The notes under the pieces were generated by a model that did not search any database, was not told where the DNA came from, and worked only from the letters and a program-made list of their open reading frames with translations. 64,000 nucleotides of DNA, taken from assembly GCF_007858435.1 (NCBI RefSeq), contig NZ_VIGW01000005.1:186001-250000 (forward strand), given 5' to 3'. Positions within the stretch are counted from its first letter, which is position 1. Each line of letters starts with the position of its first letter. Positions 51,870 to 61,262 of this stretch are shown here, in pieces. Origin of the DNA: Tsukamurella asaccharolytica (GTDB taxonomy: Bacteria; Actinomycetota; Actinomycetes; Mycobacteriales; Mycobacteriaceae). A program made the translations under genes and the position numbers.

Positions 51870-52412
51870 TCAGCGGTCGGCGGACGCGCTGGTCTCGTCG
51901 TCGGGGATCGACTCCGCGACCGGCGCCTCGCGCATGTCCTCGGGGAAGGCGTAGCGGCGCAGCGCCCAGAACCGGAAGGTCATCTGCAGCAGGTTGCCCA
52001 CGATGTAGTTGAGCACGAAGTCAACGATGATCAGCGTGGTCTTCGAGTCGACGTCGCGCAGGTGGAAGAAGTTGTTCGCGATGAAGATGGGGGCGGCCAT
52101 GATGAGCACGCCGATGCCCGAGATCGCGAAGAAGAGCAGCGCCTCGTGGTGCTTCTCCCGGCCGCCGCGGTGCTTGAAGCTCCACTCGCTGTTGAGGATG
52201 TACGACAGGATCACGGCGCAGACGCCGGAGAAGATCTTCGCGACCGTCGGCTTCTCGTCCAGCACCGTGAGGACCAGGCCGTAGAAGATGGCGAGGTCGA
52301 ACACCGCGGTCGTGCTGCCCACGATGGCGAACTTGATCAGCTCGTGGTGCTGCATGACGAGACCGCGGAGCGGTGCCGGGGTGCGATCCAGAATCGCCTC
52401 GATGAAAGCCAC
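51870..52412 (-). CDS. GtrA-family membrane protein
   Basis: 180 residues with four transmembrane helices. HELIKFAIVGSTTAVFDLAIFYGL opens the GtrA domain and a TFRFWALRRYAFP segment closes it, as in the family. GtrA proteins are thought to help flip lipid-linked sugars used in wall or arabinogalactan glycosylation. M. tuberculosis Rv3277 is the local equivalent. The GTG at 52412 lies seven bases after TAGAGT; another GTG at 52421 would overlap that box, so the downstream start is preferred. Confidence 0.85.
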   Translation of the reverse strand: MAFIEAILDRTPAPLRGLVMQHHELIKFAIVGSTTAVFDLAIFYGLVLTVLDEKPTVAKIFSGVCAVILSYILNSEWSFKHRGGREKHHEALLFFAISGIGVLIMAAPIFIANNFFHLRDVDSKTTLIIVDFVLNYIVGNLLQMTFRFWALRRYAFPEDMREAPVAESIPDDETSASADR

Positions 52413-52419
52413 GTGCGCC

Positions 52420-52425
52420 ACTCTA
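52420..52425 (-). promoter_or_regulatory. Candidate -10 box (TAGAGT) for gtrA
   Basis: Same hexamer as upstream of accD5, seven bases before the preferred GTG at 52412. Confidence 0.4.
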
Positions 52426-52513
52426 ACGGAACCGTGAATAGTACCGCGGCGAGTGTGACGTGGTCGAACCGGGGGCTTCGCCCGTGCCGGGCGCGTCCGC
52501 AGCGTCGTGGACC

Positions 52514-52522
52514 TGCGATTAT
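52514..52522 (+). promoter_or_regulatory. Extended -10 box (TGCGATTAT) for purK
   Basis: A TGn extension precedes GATTAT; the hexamer ends six bases before the purK GTG at 52529, so the transcript is probably leaderless. Confidence 0.4.
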
Positions 52523-52528
52523 GGAGGG

Positions 52529-53755
52529 GTGAGTGATGTTCAATCGCGCCGGGCGCGGCCCGTGGTGGCGATGGTCGGTGGAGGCCAGCTGGCCCGTATG
52601 ACCCATCAGGCCGCGATCGCGCTGGGCCAGTCGCTGCGCGTCCTGGCCGCCGCGCCCGACGAGCCCGCGGCGCAGGTGTGCGCCGACGTGGTCCTCGGCG
52701 ATCACGACCGCATCGAGGACCTGCGCCGCGTTGCGACCGGGGCGCACGCGCTGACCTTCGACCACGAGGGTGTGCCCACCGAGCACCTGCTGCAGCTGCA
52801 GGCCGAGGGCGTCACGGTCAATCCGCCGCCGCAGGCGCTGTTGTACGCGCAGGACAAGCTGGCGATGCGGCACCGTCTGGCCGAACTCGGCGCGCCCGTG
52901 CCGGGCTTCGCGGAGATCGCCGGCGCCGCCGATGTCGAGGCCTTCTGGGAGCGGTTCGACGGTGCCGTCGTGCTCAAGGCCGTGCGGGGCGGCTACGACG
53001 GGCGCGGCGTGTGGCTGCCCGACACCCTGTCCGAGGCGGTCGCGGTGGCCGACGAGCAGCTCGCCGGTGGGGTGCAGCTGCTCGCCGAGCAGCGGGTCGA
53101 GATGGTGCGCGAGCTGTCGGCGATGGTCGCGCGGTCGCCGTTCGGGCAGGGCGCCACCTGGCCCGTCGTGGAGACGGTGCAGCGGAACGGGCAGTGCGCC
53201 GTGGTGCTCGCGCCCGCCCCGAACCTCTCCGACGAGGAGGCCTCCTTCGCCGAGTCGCTCGCGCTGCGGCTCGCGAACGAGCTGGGCGTCGTCGGCGTGA
53301 TGGCCGTCGAGCTGTTCCAGACGCCGTCGGGCGAGATGCTGGTCAACGAGCTCGCGATGCGCCCGCACAACTCGGGTCACTGGTCGATGAACGGCTGCGT
53401 GACCAGTCAGTTCGAGCAGCACCTGCGGGCCGTGCTCGACTATCCGCTGGGCGACACGGCCGCGACCGCGCCGCTCACCGTCATGGCGAACGTGCTCGGC
53501 GCACCGTCGGAGCCCGCGATGGGCGTCGACGAGCGACTGCACCACCTCATGGCCCGGATGCCCGAGGCGCACGTGCACCTGTACGGCAAGGAGGGCCGCC
53601 CGGACCGCAAGGTGGGGCACGTCAACCTCGTCGGCGCGCCCGACGGTGACCGGGACGACCCCGCCTACGTGGCGGAGTTGCGGGAGCGGGCGGAACGCGC
53701 GGCGCACTGGATGGCGACCGCGGAGTGGACCGATGGATGGAGCGTGCATGGCTGA
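52529..53755 (+). CDS. purK: N5-carboxyaminoimidazole ribonucleotide synthase
   Basis: 408 residues, ATP-grasp fold. The N-terminal [12 protein letters not shown] (residues 12-24) opens the domain; [16 protein letters not shown] and [14 protein letters not shown] are catalytic and metal-binding signatures. It makes N5-CAIR from AIR, bicarbonate and ATP, and PurE (overlapping by eight bases) completes the step. The GTG start is supported by the extended -10 box six bases before it. Same order as mycobacteria. Confidence 0.94.
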   Translation: MSDVQSRRARPVVAMVGGGQLARMTHQAAIALGQSLRVLAAAPDEPAAQVCADVVLGDHDRIEDLRRVATGAHALTFDHEGVPTEHLLQLQAEGVTVNPPPQALLYAQDKLAMRHRLAELGAPVPGFAEIAGAADVEAFWERFDGAVVLKAVRGGYDGRGVWLPDTLSEAVAVADEQLAGGVQLLAEQRVEMVRELSAMVARSPFGQGATWPVVETVQRNGQCAVVLAPAPNLSDEEASFAESLALRLANELGVVGVMAVELFQTPSGEMLVNELAMRPHNSGHWSMNGCVTSQFEQHLRAVLDYPLGDTAATAPLTVMANVLGAPSEPAMGVDERLHHLMARMPEAHVHLYGKEGRPDRKVGHVNLVGAPDGDRDDPAYVAELRERAERAAHWMATAEWTDGWSVHG

Positions 53756-54260
53756 GTCTTCCGGCCCCCGGGTGGGCCTGATCATGGGCAGCGACTCGGA
53801 CTGGCCGACGATGGAGGCCGCCGCCGAGGCGCTCGCCGAGTTCGGGATCCGGTTCGAGGTGGGCGTCGTCTCGGCGCACCGCACGCCGCAGCGGATGCTC
53901 GATTACGCGAAGGGCGCCGCGGACCGGGGCATCGAGGTGATCATCGCGGGCGCCGGCGGCGCCGCGCACCTGCCCGGCATGGTGGCCTCCGCGACGCCGC
54001 TGCCCGTGATCGGCGTGCCCGTTCCGCTCAAGCACCTCGACGGCATGGATTCGCTGCTGTCGATCGTGCAGATGCCCGCGGGCATCCCCGTGGCGACGGT
54101 GTCCGTGGGCGGTGCCCGCAACGCCGGGCTCCTGGCCGTCCGCATCCTCGGCGCCGCCGACCCCGCGCTGCGCGCTCGCATGGCGGCCTTCCAGGCCGAC
54201 CTGGAGAAGATGGTGCTCGACAAGGACGAGGCGCTGCGGCGCAAGCTCCTGGAGGGCTGA
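53748..54260 (+). CDS. purE: N5-carboxyaminoimidazole ribonucleotide mutase
   Basis: 170 residues, the class I PurE length. GSDSDW (14-19), SAHRTP (42-47) and [12 protein letters not shown] are the canonical active-site loops; His44 is the key catalytic residue by family analogy. It converts the unstable PurK product to CAIR in purine biosynthesis. The ATG lies inside the end of purK. Confidence 0.96.
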   Translation: MAESSGPRVGLIMGSDSDWPTMEAAAEALAEFGIRFEVGVVSAHRTPQRMLDYAKGAADRGIEVIIAGAGGAAHLPGMVASATPLPVIGVPVPLKHLDGMDSLLSIVQMPAGIPVATVSVGGARNAGLLAVRILGAADPALRARMAAFQADLEKMVLDKDEALRRKLLEG

Positions 54261-54490
54261 CGGGGTAGGTAGCACGCGATGCACACGAAGTCCCAGGAAG
54301 CGTTCTGGGCTAACGCTGTTAAGTCGGGGGGAGGCGGCGGCGGGCGTGGCGCGGGGCTCGGCGGAGGTGCGCGGTGTCCCCGGGGACAAGCGGACCGTCG
54401 AAATGCTGGTTACGTGCGACTAACTGACCGCGGGAGGGGCATGGATACAATCAGCGCGGACCAAACACGTAGACGCTGATGGAGGCCCCC
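54261..54490 (+). promoter_or_regulatory. purE-fadE25 intergenic region with promoter TACAAT
   Basis: TACAAT at 54446-54451 is the best -10 box in the window (five of six to TATAAT). It leaves about 33 bases of leader with GGAGG before the fadE25 ATG. A TAACTG at 54421-54426 is a weak -35. No gene is seen in the rest. Confidence 0.45.
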
Positions 54491-55651
54491 ATGGCTGGCA
54501 ACCCCGACTTCGACCTGTTCCAGCTCCCCGAGGAGCACGAGGAACTGCGCGCCGCCATCCGGGCGCTCGCCGAGCGCGACATCGCGCCGCACGCCAAGGA
54601 CGTCGACGAGAAGGAGCGGTTCCCGCAGGAGGCGCTCGACGCGCTGGTCGCCAGCGGCTTCAACGCCATCCACGTGCCCGAGGAGTACGAGGGCCAGGGC
54701 GCCGACTCGGTCGCCACCTGCATCGTCATCGAGGAGGTGGCCCGCGCCTGCGGCAGCTCCTCGCTGATCCCCGCCGTGAACAAGCTCGGCACCATGGGCC
54801 TGATCCTCAACGGCTCCGAGGAGCTCAAGCAGCACGTGCTGCCGTCGCTCGCCAACGGCGAGGCCATGGCCTCCTACGCCCTCTCCGAGCGCGAGGCCGG
54901 CTCCGACGCGGCGTCGATGCGCACCCGCGCGCGCAAGGACGGCGACGAGTGGGTCCTCAACGGCTCCAAGTGCTGGATCACCAACGGCGGCAAGTCCACC
55001 TGGTACACCGTCATGGCCGTCACCGACCCCGAGAAGGGCGCCAACGGCATCAGCTCCTTCATCGTGCACAAGGACGACCCCGGCTTCTCGGTCACCGGCT
55101 ACGAGCACAAGCTCGGCATCAAGGGCAGCCCGACCGCCGAGCTGGCCTTCGAGGAGTGCCGCGTCCCCGCGATGCGCATGATCGGCGAGGAGGGCACCGG
55201 CTTCAAGACCGCGCTGCAGACCCTCGATCACACCCGCCCCACCATCGGCGCGCAGGCCGTCGGCATCGCGCAGGGCGCCCTCGACGTCGCGATCGACTAC
55301 ATCAAGGACCGCAAGCAGTTCGGCAAGTCCATCTCCGAGTTCCAGGGCATCCAGTTCATGGTCGCCGACATGGCGATGCGCCTCGAGGCCGCCCGCCTCA
55401 TGGTCTACACCGCCGCCGCCCGCGCCGAGCGTGGCGAGAAGAACCTCGGCTTCATCAGCTCCGCGTCGAAGTGCTTCGCCTCCGACGTCGCGATGGACGT
55501 CACCACCGACGCCGTGCAGCTCCTCGGCGGCGCCGGCTACACCCGCGACTTCCCGGTCGAGCGGATGATGCGCGACGCCAAGATCACCCAGATCTACGAG
55601 GGCACCAACCAGGTGCAGCGCCTCGTCATGAGCCGCCAGCTGCTGCGCTGA
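54491..55651 (+). CDS. fadE25: Acyl-CoA dehydrogenase
   Basis: 386 residues, the usual family length. SYALSEREAGSDAASM (near residue 130) and WITNGG bind substrate and FAD; YEGTNQVQR carries catalytic Glu370. It oxidises acyl-CoA to trans-2-enoyl-CoA, passing electrons to ETF. Highly conserved adjacent to purK/purE in this order (Rv3274c fadE25). The second ATG is chosen because GGAGG lies five bases before it; the first ATG, at 54479, has no ribosome site. Confidence 0.94.
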   Translation: MAGNPDFDLFQLPEEHEELRAAIRALAERDIAPHAKDVDEKERFPQEALDALVASGFNAIHVPEEYEGQGADSVATCIVIEEVARACGSSSLIPAVNKLGTMGLILNGSEELKQHVLPSLANGEAMASYALSEREAGSDAASMRTRARKDGDEWVLNGSKCWITNGGKSTWYTVMAVTDPEKGANGISSFIVHKDDPGFSVTGYEHKLGIKGSPTAELAFEECRVPAMRMIGEEGTGFKTALQTLDHTRPTIGAQAVGIAQGALDVAIDYIKDRKQFGKSISEFQGIQFMVADMAMRLEAARLMVYTAAARAERGEKNLGFISSASKCFASDVAMDVTTDAVQLLGGAGYTRDFPVERMMRDAKITQIYEGTNQVQRLVMSRQLLR

Positions 55652-55699
55652 CACCGCTCGCACCCACGCCCGCCGCCTGATCCGCGCACGTCGCGCGGA

Positions 55700-56413
55700 T
55701 CAGGCGACGCGGGCGGTGGCCTTCTCGGTCGCGAACTTGTCCGCCAGCGTCGCCGGATCCGGGTGGGCGACGTGGATGACCGAGGCCGGGGCGGCGAGGG
55801 GCGCGAGCAGGCCGTCGTACAGATCGTCGACGGTGCGCCACTCCCGCGTGGAGAGCACGCGGTCGCCCGCGGCGTAGCCGGCGGACGCGGCCAGGGCCGT
55901 CGAGCGGGCCAGCACGATCTCCGCCGGGTCGCCGGCGAGCACCGGGACGTCCGCGGCTGCGCCGCCCGGTGTGAAGGCATCGGGGTGCACGCGCACCTCG
56001 GTGGTGTAGTCGTCGATGCCCGGCGGCAGGTCCGGCACAGCCAGTCCGAAGGCGTCGAGGCCCACGGCGAGGATCTCGTCGGAGTCGCCGGCCTCGTCGA
56101 TCCGGTCCGGCGCGCAGAAGGTCACGTCGCCGGGCTCGCCGAAGCGGACCTCGCAGCCCGCCCACCAGGCGCCGAACAGGATCCCCGCGGTCTGCCAGTG
56201 CGCCGGCAGCAGTACCCCGACGGGGTCGCCCGGTCCGAGGCCGTACTGGTCGCGCAGCAGATTGCCGCACTTGGCGGCCCAGTTGCCCAGCGTGATCGCC
56301 GAGAGGCCCATCCGGGCGTGGGTGGCATCGTCGTACCAGGTGAACCGGGGCGCGGCCCCGTCGGCCTGGACGATCGGCACGAGCAGCCGGTCGGTGACGG
56401 TCAGTCCACGCAC
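55700..56413 (-). CDS. TIGR03089-type protein (fragmentary AMP-binding-enzyme fold)
   Basis: 237 residues, about the size of the N-terminal half of an AMP-forming acyl-CoA ligase. It has FTWYDDATHARMGLSAITL and GVLLPAHWQTAGILFGAWWAG, the helix pairs of the ANL N-terminal subdomain, but none of the phosphate-binding, A3 or A8 adenylation motifs. This is the known actinobacterial TIGR03089 group, a degenerate relative of such ligases next to LCP genes. The GTG start (56413) overlaps the LCP gene by 13 bases. Biochemical role unknown. Confidence 0.75.
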   Translation of the reverse strand: MRGLTVTDRLLVPIVQADGAAPRFTWYDDATHARMGLSAITLGNWAAKCGNLLRDQYGLGPGDPVGVLLPAHWQTAGILFGAWWAGCEVRFGEPGDVTFCAPDRIDEAGDSDEILAVGLDAFGLAVPDLPPGIDDYTTEVRVHPDAFTPGGAAADVPVLAGDPAEIVLARSTALAASAGYAAGDRVLSTREWRTVDDLYDGLLAPLAAPASVIHVAHPDPATLADKFATEKATARVA

Positions 56414-58200
56414 GGCACGCCCCCGTCCTGCTGGGCGGTGAAGCCCGGGCGGTTGAGCAGCGAGCTGATGCGCGCCGCCTCGCTGGGGTCGAGCGCCTCG
56501 GTCATGCCCGGCGGGATCGACGTGGTCGTCGCCGCGGAGCCCGAGCCGGAGTCGCTCGACGATCCGGGCCCGGTGTAACCGTTCTGGATCAGGACCTTGA
56601 CGCGCCCGGACTGCACCGCCCCGCTCGCGACCACGGGGAGGCCGCCGAGCAGCGCGGCCACGGCCTTCGCTCCCTGGTCGTTCGCCGAGCTCGCCAGGAC
56701 CGCGCTCTGCGCGCTGGACGACGACTCGGCCGTCGAGGCGTTGCCGGTGGACCCCTGCGCGAAGCCCTTGCCGCCGAGGAACGTCGAGACACTGCTCGCG
56801 AGGCCCGAGGTCGTGCCCCCGTTCACCACGTCCACCGTGTAGGAGGCGCGATTCACCGACGGCACCGCCGGTGATGAGCTGGCGGAGGTCGCCTTCGGCT
56901 TCTCCGGCTTCGAATCGCCGAGCAGACCGGCCACGTACGCATGGACCTGCTTCGGGTCGACGACGACCACGGACTGCTGCCCGTCGTCGCTCCACCCGTC
57001 GTCGCGGACCACCGGAATGGTCGAGAACTTGATGTTGCCGGCGGAGAGGTTCGCCAGTTCCTTCGCGAAGCCCATCACGTCCCACTCCTGGTCGAGGGTG
57101 ACCGAGGTGGTCATCGCGTTCTGCAACTGGCTGAGCTTGCCGGGGCTGGTCAGGGTGCCGGTGGAGAGGATCTTGCTCGCGAGCGAGGCCATGAAGACCT
57201 GCTGCCGGGTGACCCGGTCGAGGTCGCCGCGGGGCAGCCCGTGGCGTTGGCGTACGAAGCTCAGCGCCTGCGGTCCCCGGAGGGTCTGCTTGCCGGACCT
57301 GAACCGGGCGCCCGAGAACGGGTCGTTCACCGGCTTCTTCAGGCAGACGTCGACTCCGCCGACCGCGTCGGTGAGGCGCGAGAATCCGTAGAGGCCGATC
57401 TCCGCGTATCGATCGACCGACACACCGGTGAGGTCCGCGACAGTCTCGATGAGCGCTTTGCGGCCCTCCTCGTTACCCTTCTGCACCGCGGTCTTCTCGT
57501 CGACGCCCTGTGCCAGCTCCTTGTCCCGAGTGACGTTGGCCGCGCCGGCGAAGGCGGAATTGATCTTTCCCTTGCCCTGGTCGGGAATCGCCACATAGGC
57601 ATCACGGGGGATCGAGATGGCGGTGGCCGACTTCCCGTCGTTGGGGATGCGGATGAGGATGATGGTGTCGGTGTTCAGGGTGCCGTCGTCGACGCCCGCG
57701 TTCAGCCGCGCCAGCTCCTGTCTCGTCAGCGGATTGCCCTTGGCGTCGGTGCGCGAGTCCGTGCCGACCAGGAGGATGTCGGTGGCACCGTCGGGCTTGG
57801 CCGCGATGCTGGGGCCGCGGGCGATGTCGCCGGCGAAGCGGGACCACCAGAACCAGGCGACGCCGGTGACCACGAGCACGATCGCCGTGATCAGCGCGAT
57901 GAGAGCCTTGCCGCTGCGCTGCAGCCGTTCGCGGGTGTCGACCGAGAGATCGCCGGGGCGGGGGATGGGCCGGGCCCGCGGGGGCTGCGCACCGTCGCCC
58001 TCGTTCTCGGCGCGGACGCTCCGGCGTCGCGTCGTCGCGCGGTCGCCGTCGGCCCGCGCATCCGCGCGATCGGCGCCAGAGCGTCCTGCACCAGCGCGTT
58101 TGTCGGCCGCGCGTTCGTCGGCGGCGCGCTTGGCGGCCGTGCGCTTGGCGTCGGCGCTCCGGGAATGGCGCGCGCCGCGTCGGCTGGGGCTGTCGGACAC
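56401..58200 (-). CDS. cpsA: LytR-CpsA-Psr family arabinogalactan/peptidoglycan ligase
   Basis: 599 residues. A long Arg/Ala-rich cytoplasmic N-terminus (1-95), one transmembrane helix (99-118), and an LCP catalytic domain (about 140-370) with VGTDSRTDAKGN, SIPRDAYVAI, and QALSFVRQRHGLPRGDLDR carrying the conserved Arg/Asp residues for pyrophosphate-lipid binding. A LytR_C domain (about 460-555) follows, with Ser/Thr-rich linkers. LCP enzymes attach arabinogalactan to peptidoglycan outside the membrane. GTG start with GAGGAG; divergent from rmlD. It corresponds to M. tuberculosis Rv3267. Confidence 0.93.
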   Translation of the reverse strand: MSDSPSRRGARHSRSADAKRTAAKRAADERAADKRAGAGRSGADRADARADGDRATTRRRSVRAENEGDGAQPPRARPIPRPGDLSVDTRERLQRSGKALIALITAIVLVVTGVAWFWWSRFAGDIARGPSIAAKPDGATDILLVGTDSRTDAKGNPLTRQELARLNAGVDDGTLNTDTIILIRIPNDGKSATAISIPRDAYVAIPDQGKGKINSAFAGAANVTRDKELAQGVDEKTAVQKGNEEGRKALIETVADLTGVSVDRYAEIGLYGFSRLTDAVGGVDVCLKKPVNDPFSGARFRSGKQTLRGPQALSFVRQRHGLPRGDLDRVTRQQVFMASLASKILSTGTLTSPGKLSQLQNAMTTSVTLDQEWDVMGFAKELANLSAGNIKFSTIPVVRDDGWSDDGQQSVVVVDPKQVHAYVAGLLGDSKPEKPKATSASSSPAVPSVNRASYTVDVVNGGTTSGLASSVSTFLGGKGFAQGSTGNASTAESSSSAQSAVLASSANDQGAKAVAALLGGLPVVASGAVQSGRVKVLIQNGYTGPGSSSDSGSGSAATTTSIPPGMTEALDPSEAARISSLLNRPGFTAQQDGGVPCVD

Positions 58201-58264
58201 CCACCACTCCTCAACGTCGAAAGGGCGGGCCGACTGCTTCGGTCCGCAGAGTCACATCTCCATA

Positions 58265-58317
58265 ACGGTACCGACTCGACATGTGAAGGCTCCGCAGACG
58301 CGGCCGTCACGTACCGT
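58265..58317. promoter_or_regulatory. Divergent TACCGT boxes between cpsA and rmlD
   Basis: TACCGT occurs on the minus strand (58270-58265) pointing to cpsA and on the plus strand (58312-58317) seven bases before the rmlD GTG. Both fit TANNNT. Confidence 0.4.
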
Positions 58318-58324
58318 TCGCGGG

Positions 58325-59245
58325 GTGGAACTGGTGATCACCGGCGCGGCCGGGCAGGTGGGCTCGGCGCTGGTAGCGGGCGCCGCGGCGCGGGGAATCG
58401 CAGCCCGCGCCCTGGGCCGCGGGGAACTCGACGTGACATCGGCACGGTCCGTGGCCGAGCTCGCGCTGGGACCGTCGACGGTGCTGATCAACTGCGCGGC
58501 GCACACCGCCGTCGACGCGGCGGAGTCCGAACCGGACGCCGCGCAGGCCCTTAACGGCGTCGCGCCCGGGCTGCTCGCGGCCCGGTGCGCCGATGCCGGC
58601 GCGCGACTGGTGCACGTCTCGACGGACTATGTCTTCGGTCCCGCCCCGGAGCCGCCGCGCCCCTGGGAGCCGGGCGACCGGACGGGACCGTCGAGCGTGT
58701 ACGGGCGCACCAAACTGGCCGGCGAGGAGGCCGCCCGCGCCGCCGACCCGCGGACCGTCGTGGTGCGGACCGCGTGGGTCTACACCGGGCGCGGAGCGGA
58801 CGGCGCGTGGGCACCGGACTTCGTCGGAACGATGGGGCGCCTGGCCGACGGCGGCGTCGATCCGAAGGTCGTCGACGACCAGACCGGTTCGCCCACCTAT
58901 GCCCCCGATCTCGCGGTGGGTCTGCTGGACCTCGCCCTCCTCCTCGCCCGGGAGCCGGAGCGCCCCGGCGCGGTGCTGCATGCCGCGGGCGGTGGGGCCG
59001 CCACCTGGTTCGACGTGGCCCGCCGTGTCTTCGCGCGCGCCGGCGCGGACGCCGCGCGGGTGTCGCCCTGCACCACCGCGGAATTCCCGCGGCCCGCGCC
59101 GCGGCCCGCCTACTCGGTGCTCTCCGCCGCCGCCTGGAGCGCCTGGGGACTGGCGCCGCTGCCGGACTGGCGCGACGCCCTGGACCGGGCGCTGGGCGCG
59201 CCGCCGGGGACCGGCCTGTCGTTACCGTCGCACCCCGCCCGGTAA
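58325..59245 (+). CDS. rmlD: dTDP-4-dehydrorhamnose reductase
   Basis: 306 residues. TGAAGQVG (6-13) binds NAD(P)H; the catalytic Tyr126-Lys130 pair in SSVYGRTKLAGE is intact and VSTDYVFG is present. It makes dTDP-L-rhamnose, the donor used by WbbL encoded next to it for the arabinogalactan-peptidoglycan linker. GTG start fixed by TACCGT box and fold start. Confidence 0.93.
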   Translation: MELVITGAAGQVGSALVAGAAARGIAARALGRGELDVTSARSVAELALGPSTVLINCAAHTAVDAAESEPDAAQALNGVAPGLLAARCADAGARLVHVSTDYVFGPAPEPPRPWEPGDRTGPSSVYGRTKLAGEEAARAADPRTVVVRTAWVYTGRGADGAWAPDFVGTMGRLADGGVDPKVVDDQTGSPTYAPDLAVGLLDLALLLAREPERPGAVLHAAGGGAATWFDVARRVFARAGADAARVSPCTTAEFPRPAPRPAYSVLSAAAWSAWGLAPLPDWRDALDRALGAPPGTGLSLPSHPAR

Positions 59246-59248
59246 CCT
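59243..59248 (+). promoter_or_regulatory. Candidate -10 box (TAACCT) for wbbL
   Basis: Lies six bases before the wbbL GTG at 59255, overlapping the rmlD stop; may allow separate leaderless expression of wbbL-manB. Confidence 0.35.
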
Positions 59249-59254
59249 GGCCGG

Positions 59255-60151
59255 GTGCCCGGAACCGACACAACGACCCCCGCGATCGCCGTGGTCACCG
59301 TCACCTACTCGCCGGGCGAGCACCTCGAGAACTTCCTGACCAGCCTGGGCGGCGCCTACTCCGGCCCCGCGCCCCGCGTGCTCATGGCCGACAACGGCTC
59401 CGTCGACGGGGCGCCCGAGGCCGCCGAGGCCGCCCACCCGGGAGTCGAGTTGCTGCGCACCGGCGCCAACCTCGGCTACGGCGGCGCGATCAACTTCGCC
59501 ACCACGCGCCTGGACCTCGATGCGCTCGACTTCCTGCTCATCAGCAACCCCGACGTGGTCTTCGGGCCCGGCTCGATCGACGCCCTCATCGCGGCGGCCG
59601 CCCGGCACCCCGAGGCCGGGTCCCTCGGCCCCCTGATCCGCGACCCCGACGGCTCCGTCTACCCGTCGGCGCGGAACGTGCCCAGCATGCGCTTCGGGAT
59701 CGGGCACGCGCTGCTCGGCACCGTCTGGAAGTCGAACCCGTGGACCCGCGCGTACCAGCAGTCGCAGGCCGAGGTCGCCGAGCGGGCGGCCGGCTGGCTG
59801 AGCGGCTCCTGCCTACTCGTGCGGACCGAGGCGTTCGCGGAGATCGGCGGCTTCGACGACCGCTACTTCATGTACATGGAGGACGTCGACTTCGGCGACC
59901 GTCTGGCGCGGGCCGGCTGGAGCAATGTCTACGTCCCGACGGCGGAGATCGTGCACGCCAAGGGGCACGCGGCCGGGAAGGTGCCGGAGCTCATGCTCCC
60001 TGCGCACCACGACTCCGCGTACCGGTTCTTCGCCGACCGGCACCCCGGTCCGGCTGCCGCGCCCCTGCGTGCGGCGATGAAGGTGGGGCTGGCCGCGCGC
60101 TCGCGGGTCAGTGTTCTCGCGGCGACGCGGAGACGAGAAGGGGAAAGATGA
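59255..60151 (+). CDS. wbbL: Rhamnosyltransferase (GT2) making the wall linker
   Basis: 298 residues, GT-A fold. AVVTVTYSPGEHLENFL opens the nucleotide domain, ADNGSVDG (near 46-53) is the first acidic motif, NPDVVF with the metal-binding DxD-like region, and YMEDVDFGDRLARAGW carries the catalytic-site ED. It transfers rhamnose to GlcNAc-PP-decaprenol, building the linker between peptidoglycan and arabinogalactan. Essential in mycobacteria. It starts with GTG and overlaps manB by ATGA. Confidence 0.93.
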   Translation: MPGTDTTTPAIAVVTVTYSPGEHLENFLTSLGGAYSGPAPRVLMADNGSVDGAPEAAEAAHPGVELLRTGANLGYGGAINFATTRLDLDALDFLLISNPDVVFGPGSIDALIAAAARHPEAGSLGPLIRDPDGSVYPSARNVPSMRFGIGHALLGTVWKSNPWTRAYQQSQAEVAERAAGWLSGSCLLVRTEAFAEIGGFDDRYFMYMEDVDFGDRLARAGWSNVYVPTAEIVHAKGHAAGKVPELMLPAHHDSAYRFFADRHPGPAAAPLRAAMKVGLAARSRVSVLAATRRREGER

Positions 60152-61251
60152 CCTCGGTGGATCAGGACGCCGGTGTGGACCTCAGCGACGTGGAGGCCGT
60201 GATCCTGGTGGGCGGCAAGGGCACGCGCCTGCGCCCGCTCACCCTGTCGGTACCCAAGCCGATGCTGCCCACGGCGGGCAAGCCCTTCCTCACCCACCTG
60301 CTCTCGCGGATCCGCGACGCGGGCATCCGCCGCGTGGTGCTCGGCACGTCGTTCAAGGCCGAGGTCTTCGAGGAGTACTTCGGCGACGGCTCCGAGCTGG
60401 GGCTCGAGCTCTCGTACGTCGTCGAGACGGAGCCGCTGGGCACCGGGGGCGGCATCCGCAACGTGCTGTCGGCGCTCACGGCCGACACCGTGCTGGTCTT
60501 CAACGGCGACGTGCTCGGCGGATCGGACATCCGCGCCGTCGTGAACACGCACCGGGAGAAGGACGCCGACGTCACGATGCACCTGGTGCGCGTGCCGGAT
60601 CCCCGTGCCTTCGGCTGCGTGCCCACCGACGCCTCGGGCCGGGTCACCGCTTTTCTCGAGAAGACCCAGGACCCGCCGACGGACCAGATCAACGCCGGCT
60701 GCTACGTCTTCAAGCGCTCGGTGATCGAGGAGATCCCCGTGGGCCGCCCGGTGTCCGTCGAGCGCGAGGTCTTCCCGGCGCTCCTCAACGGCGGCCGACG
60801 CCTCTACGGCCACGTCGACTACGGCTACTGGCGCGATATGGGCACGCCCGACGACTTCGTCGCGGGCAGCTCGGACCTGGTGCGGGGGATCGCCCCGTCG
60901 GCCGCCCTCGACGGCGGGCGCGGCGAGTGCCTCATCCACCCCGGCGCCTCCGTCGCGCCCGGCGCGCTGGTGATCGGCGGGTCCGTCGTGGGGCGGGGCG
61001 CGGAGATCGGGGCGGGAGCCCGGCTCGACGGGGCGGTCGTCTTCGACGGGGTGCGGATCGAGGCCGGCGCGATCGTCGAGCGCTCGATCGTCGGCTTCGG
61101 CGCGCACATCGGGCCGCGGGCGCGCATCCGGGAGGCAGTCATCGGCGACGGTGCGTCCGTCGGCGCCCGGTGCGAACTGCTGCACGGCGCGCGCGTCTGG
61201 CCCGGCGTCGAGCTGCCCGACGGCGGCGTGCGGTTCTCGACGGACGTATAG
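60148..61251 (+). CDS. manB: Mannose-1-phosphate guanylyltransferase
   Basis: 367 residues. The nucleotidyltransferase signature VGGKGTRLRPLTLSVPKPM (21-39) and the FNGDVLGG metal/nucleotide segment are intact. The C-terminal left-handed beta-helix (about 270-350) has isoleucine-patch repeats (GASVAPGALVIGGSVVG). It makes GDP-mannose for PIM/LAM and wall glycans. M. tuberculosis Rv3264c is called manB, though the name is also used elsewhere for phosphomannomutase. AAGGGGAAAG ribosome site; co-translated with wbbL. Confidence 0.92.
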   Translation: MTSVDQDAGVDLSDVEAVILVGGKGTRLRPLTLSVPKPMLPTAGKPFLTHLLSRIRDAGIRRVVLGTSFKAEVFEEYFGDGSELGLELSYVVETEPLGTGGGIRNVLSALTADTVLVFNGDVLGGSDIRAVVNTHREKDADVTMHLVRVPDPRAFGCVPTDASGRVTAFLEKTQDPPTDQINAGCYVFKRSVIEEIPVGRPVSVEREVFPALLNGGRRLYGHVDYGYWRDMGTPDDFVAGSSDLVRGIAPSAALDGGRGECLIHPGASVAPGALVIGGSVVGRGAEIGAGARLDGAVVFDGVRIEAGAIVERSIVGFGAHIGPRARIREAVIGDGASVGARCELLHGARVWPGVELPDGGVRFSTDV

Positions 61252-61262
61252 GAGTTTCTGCG

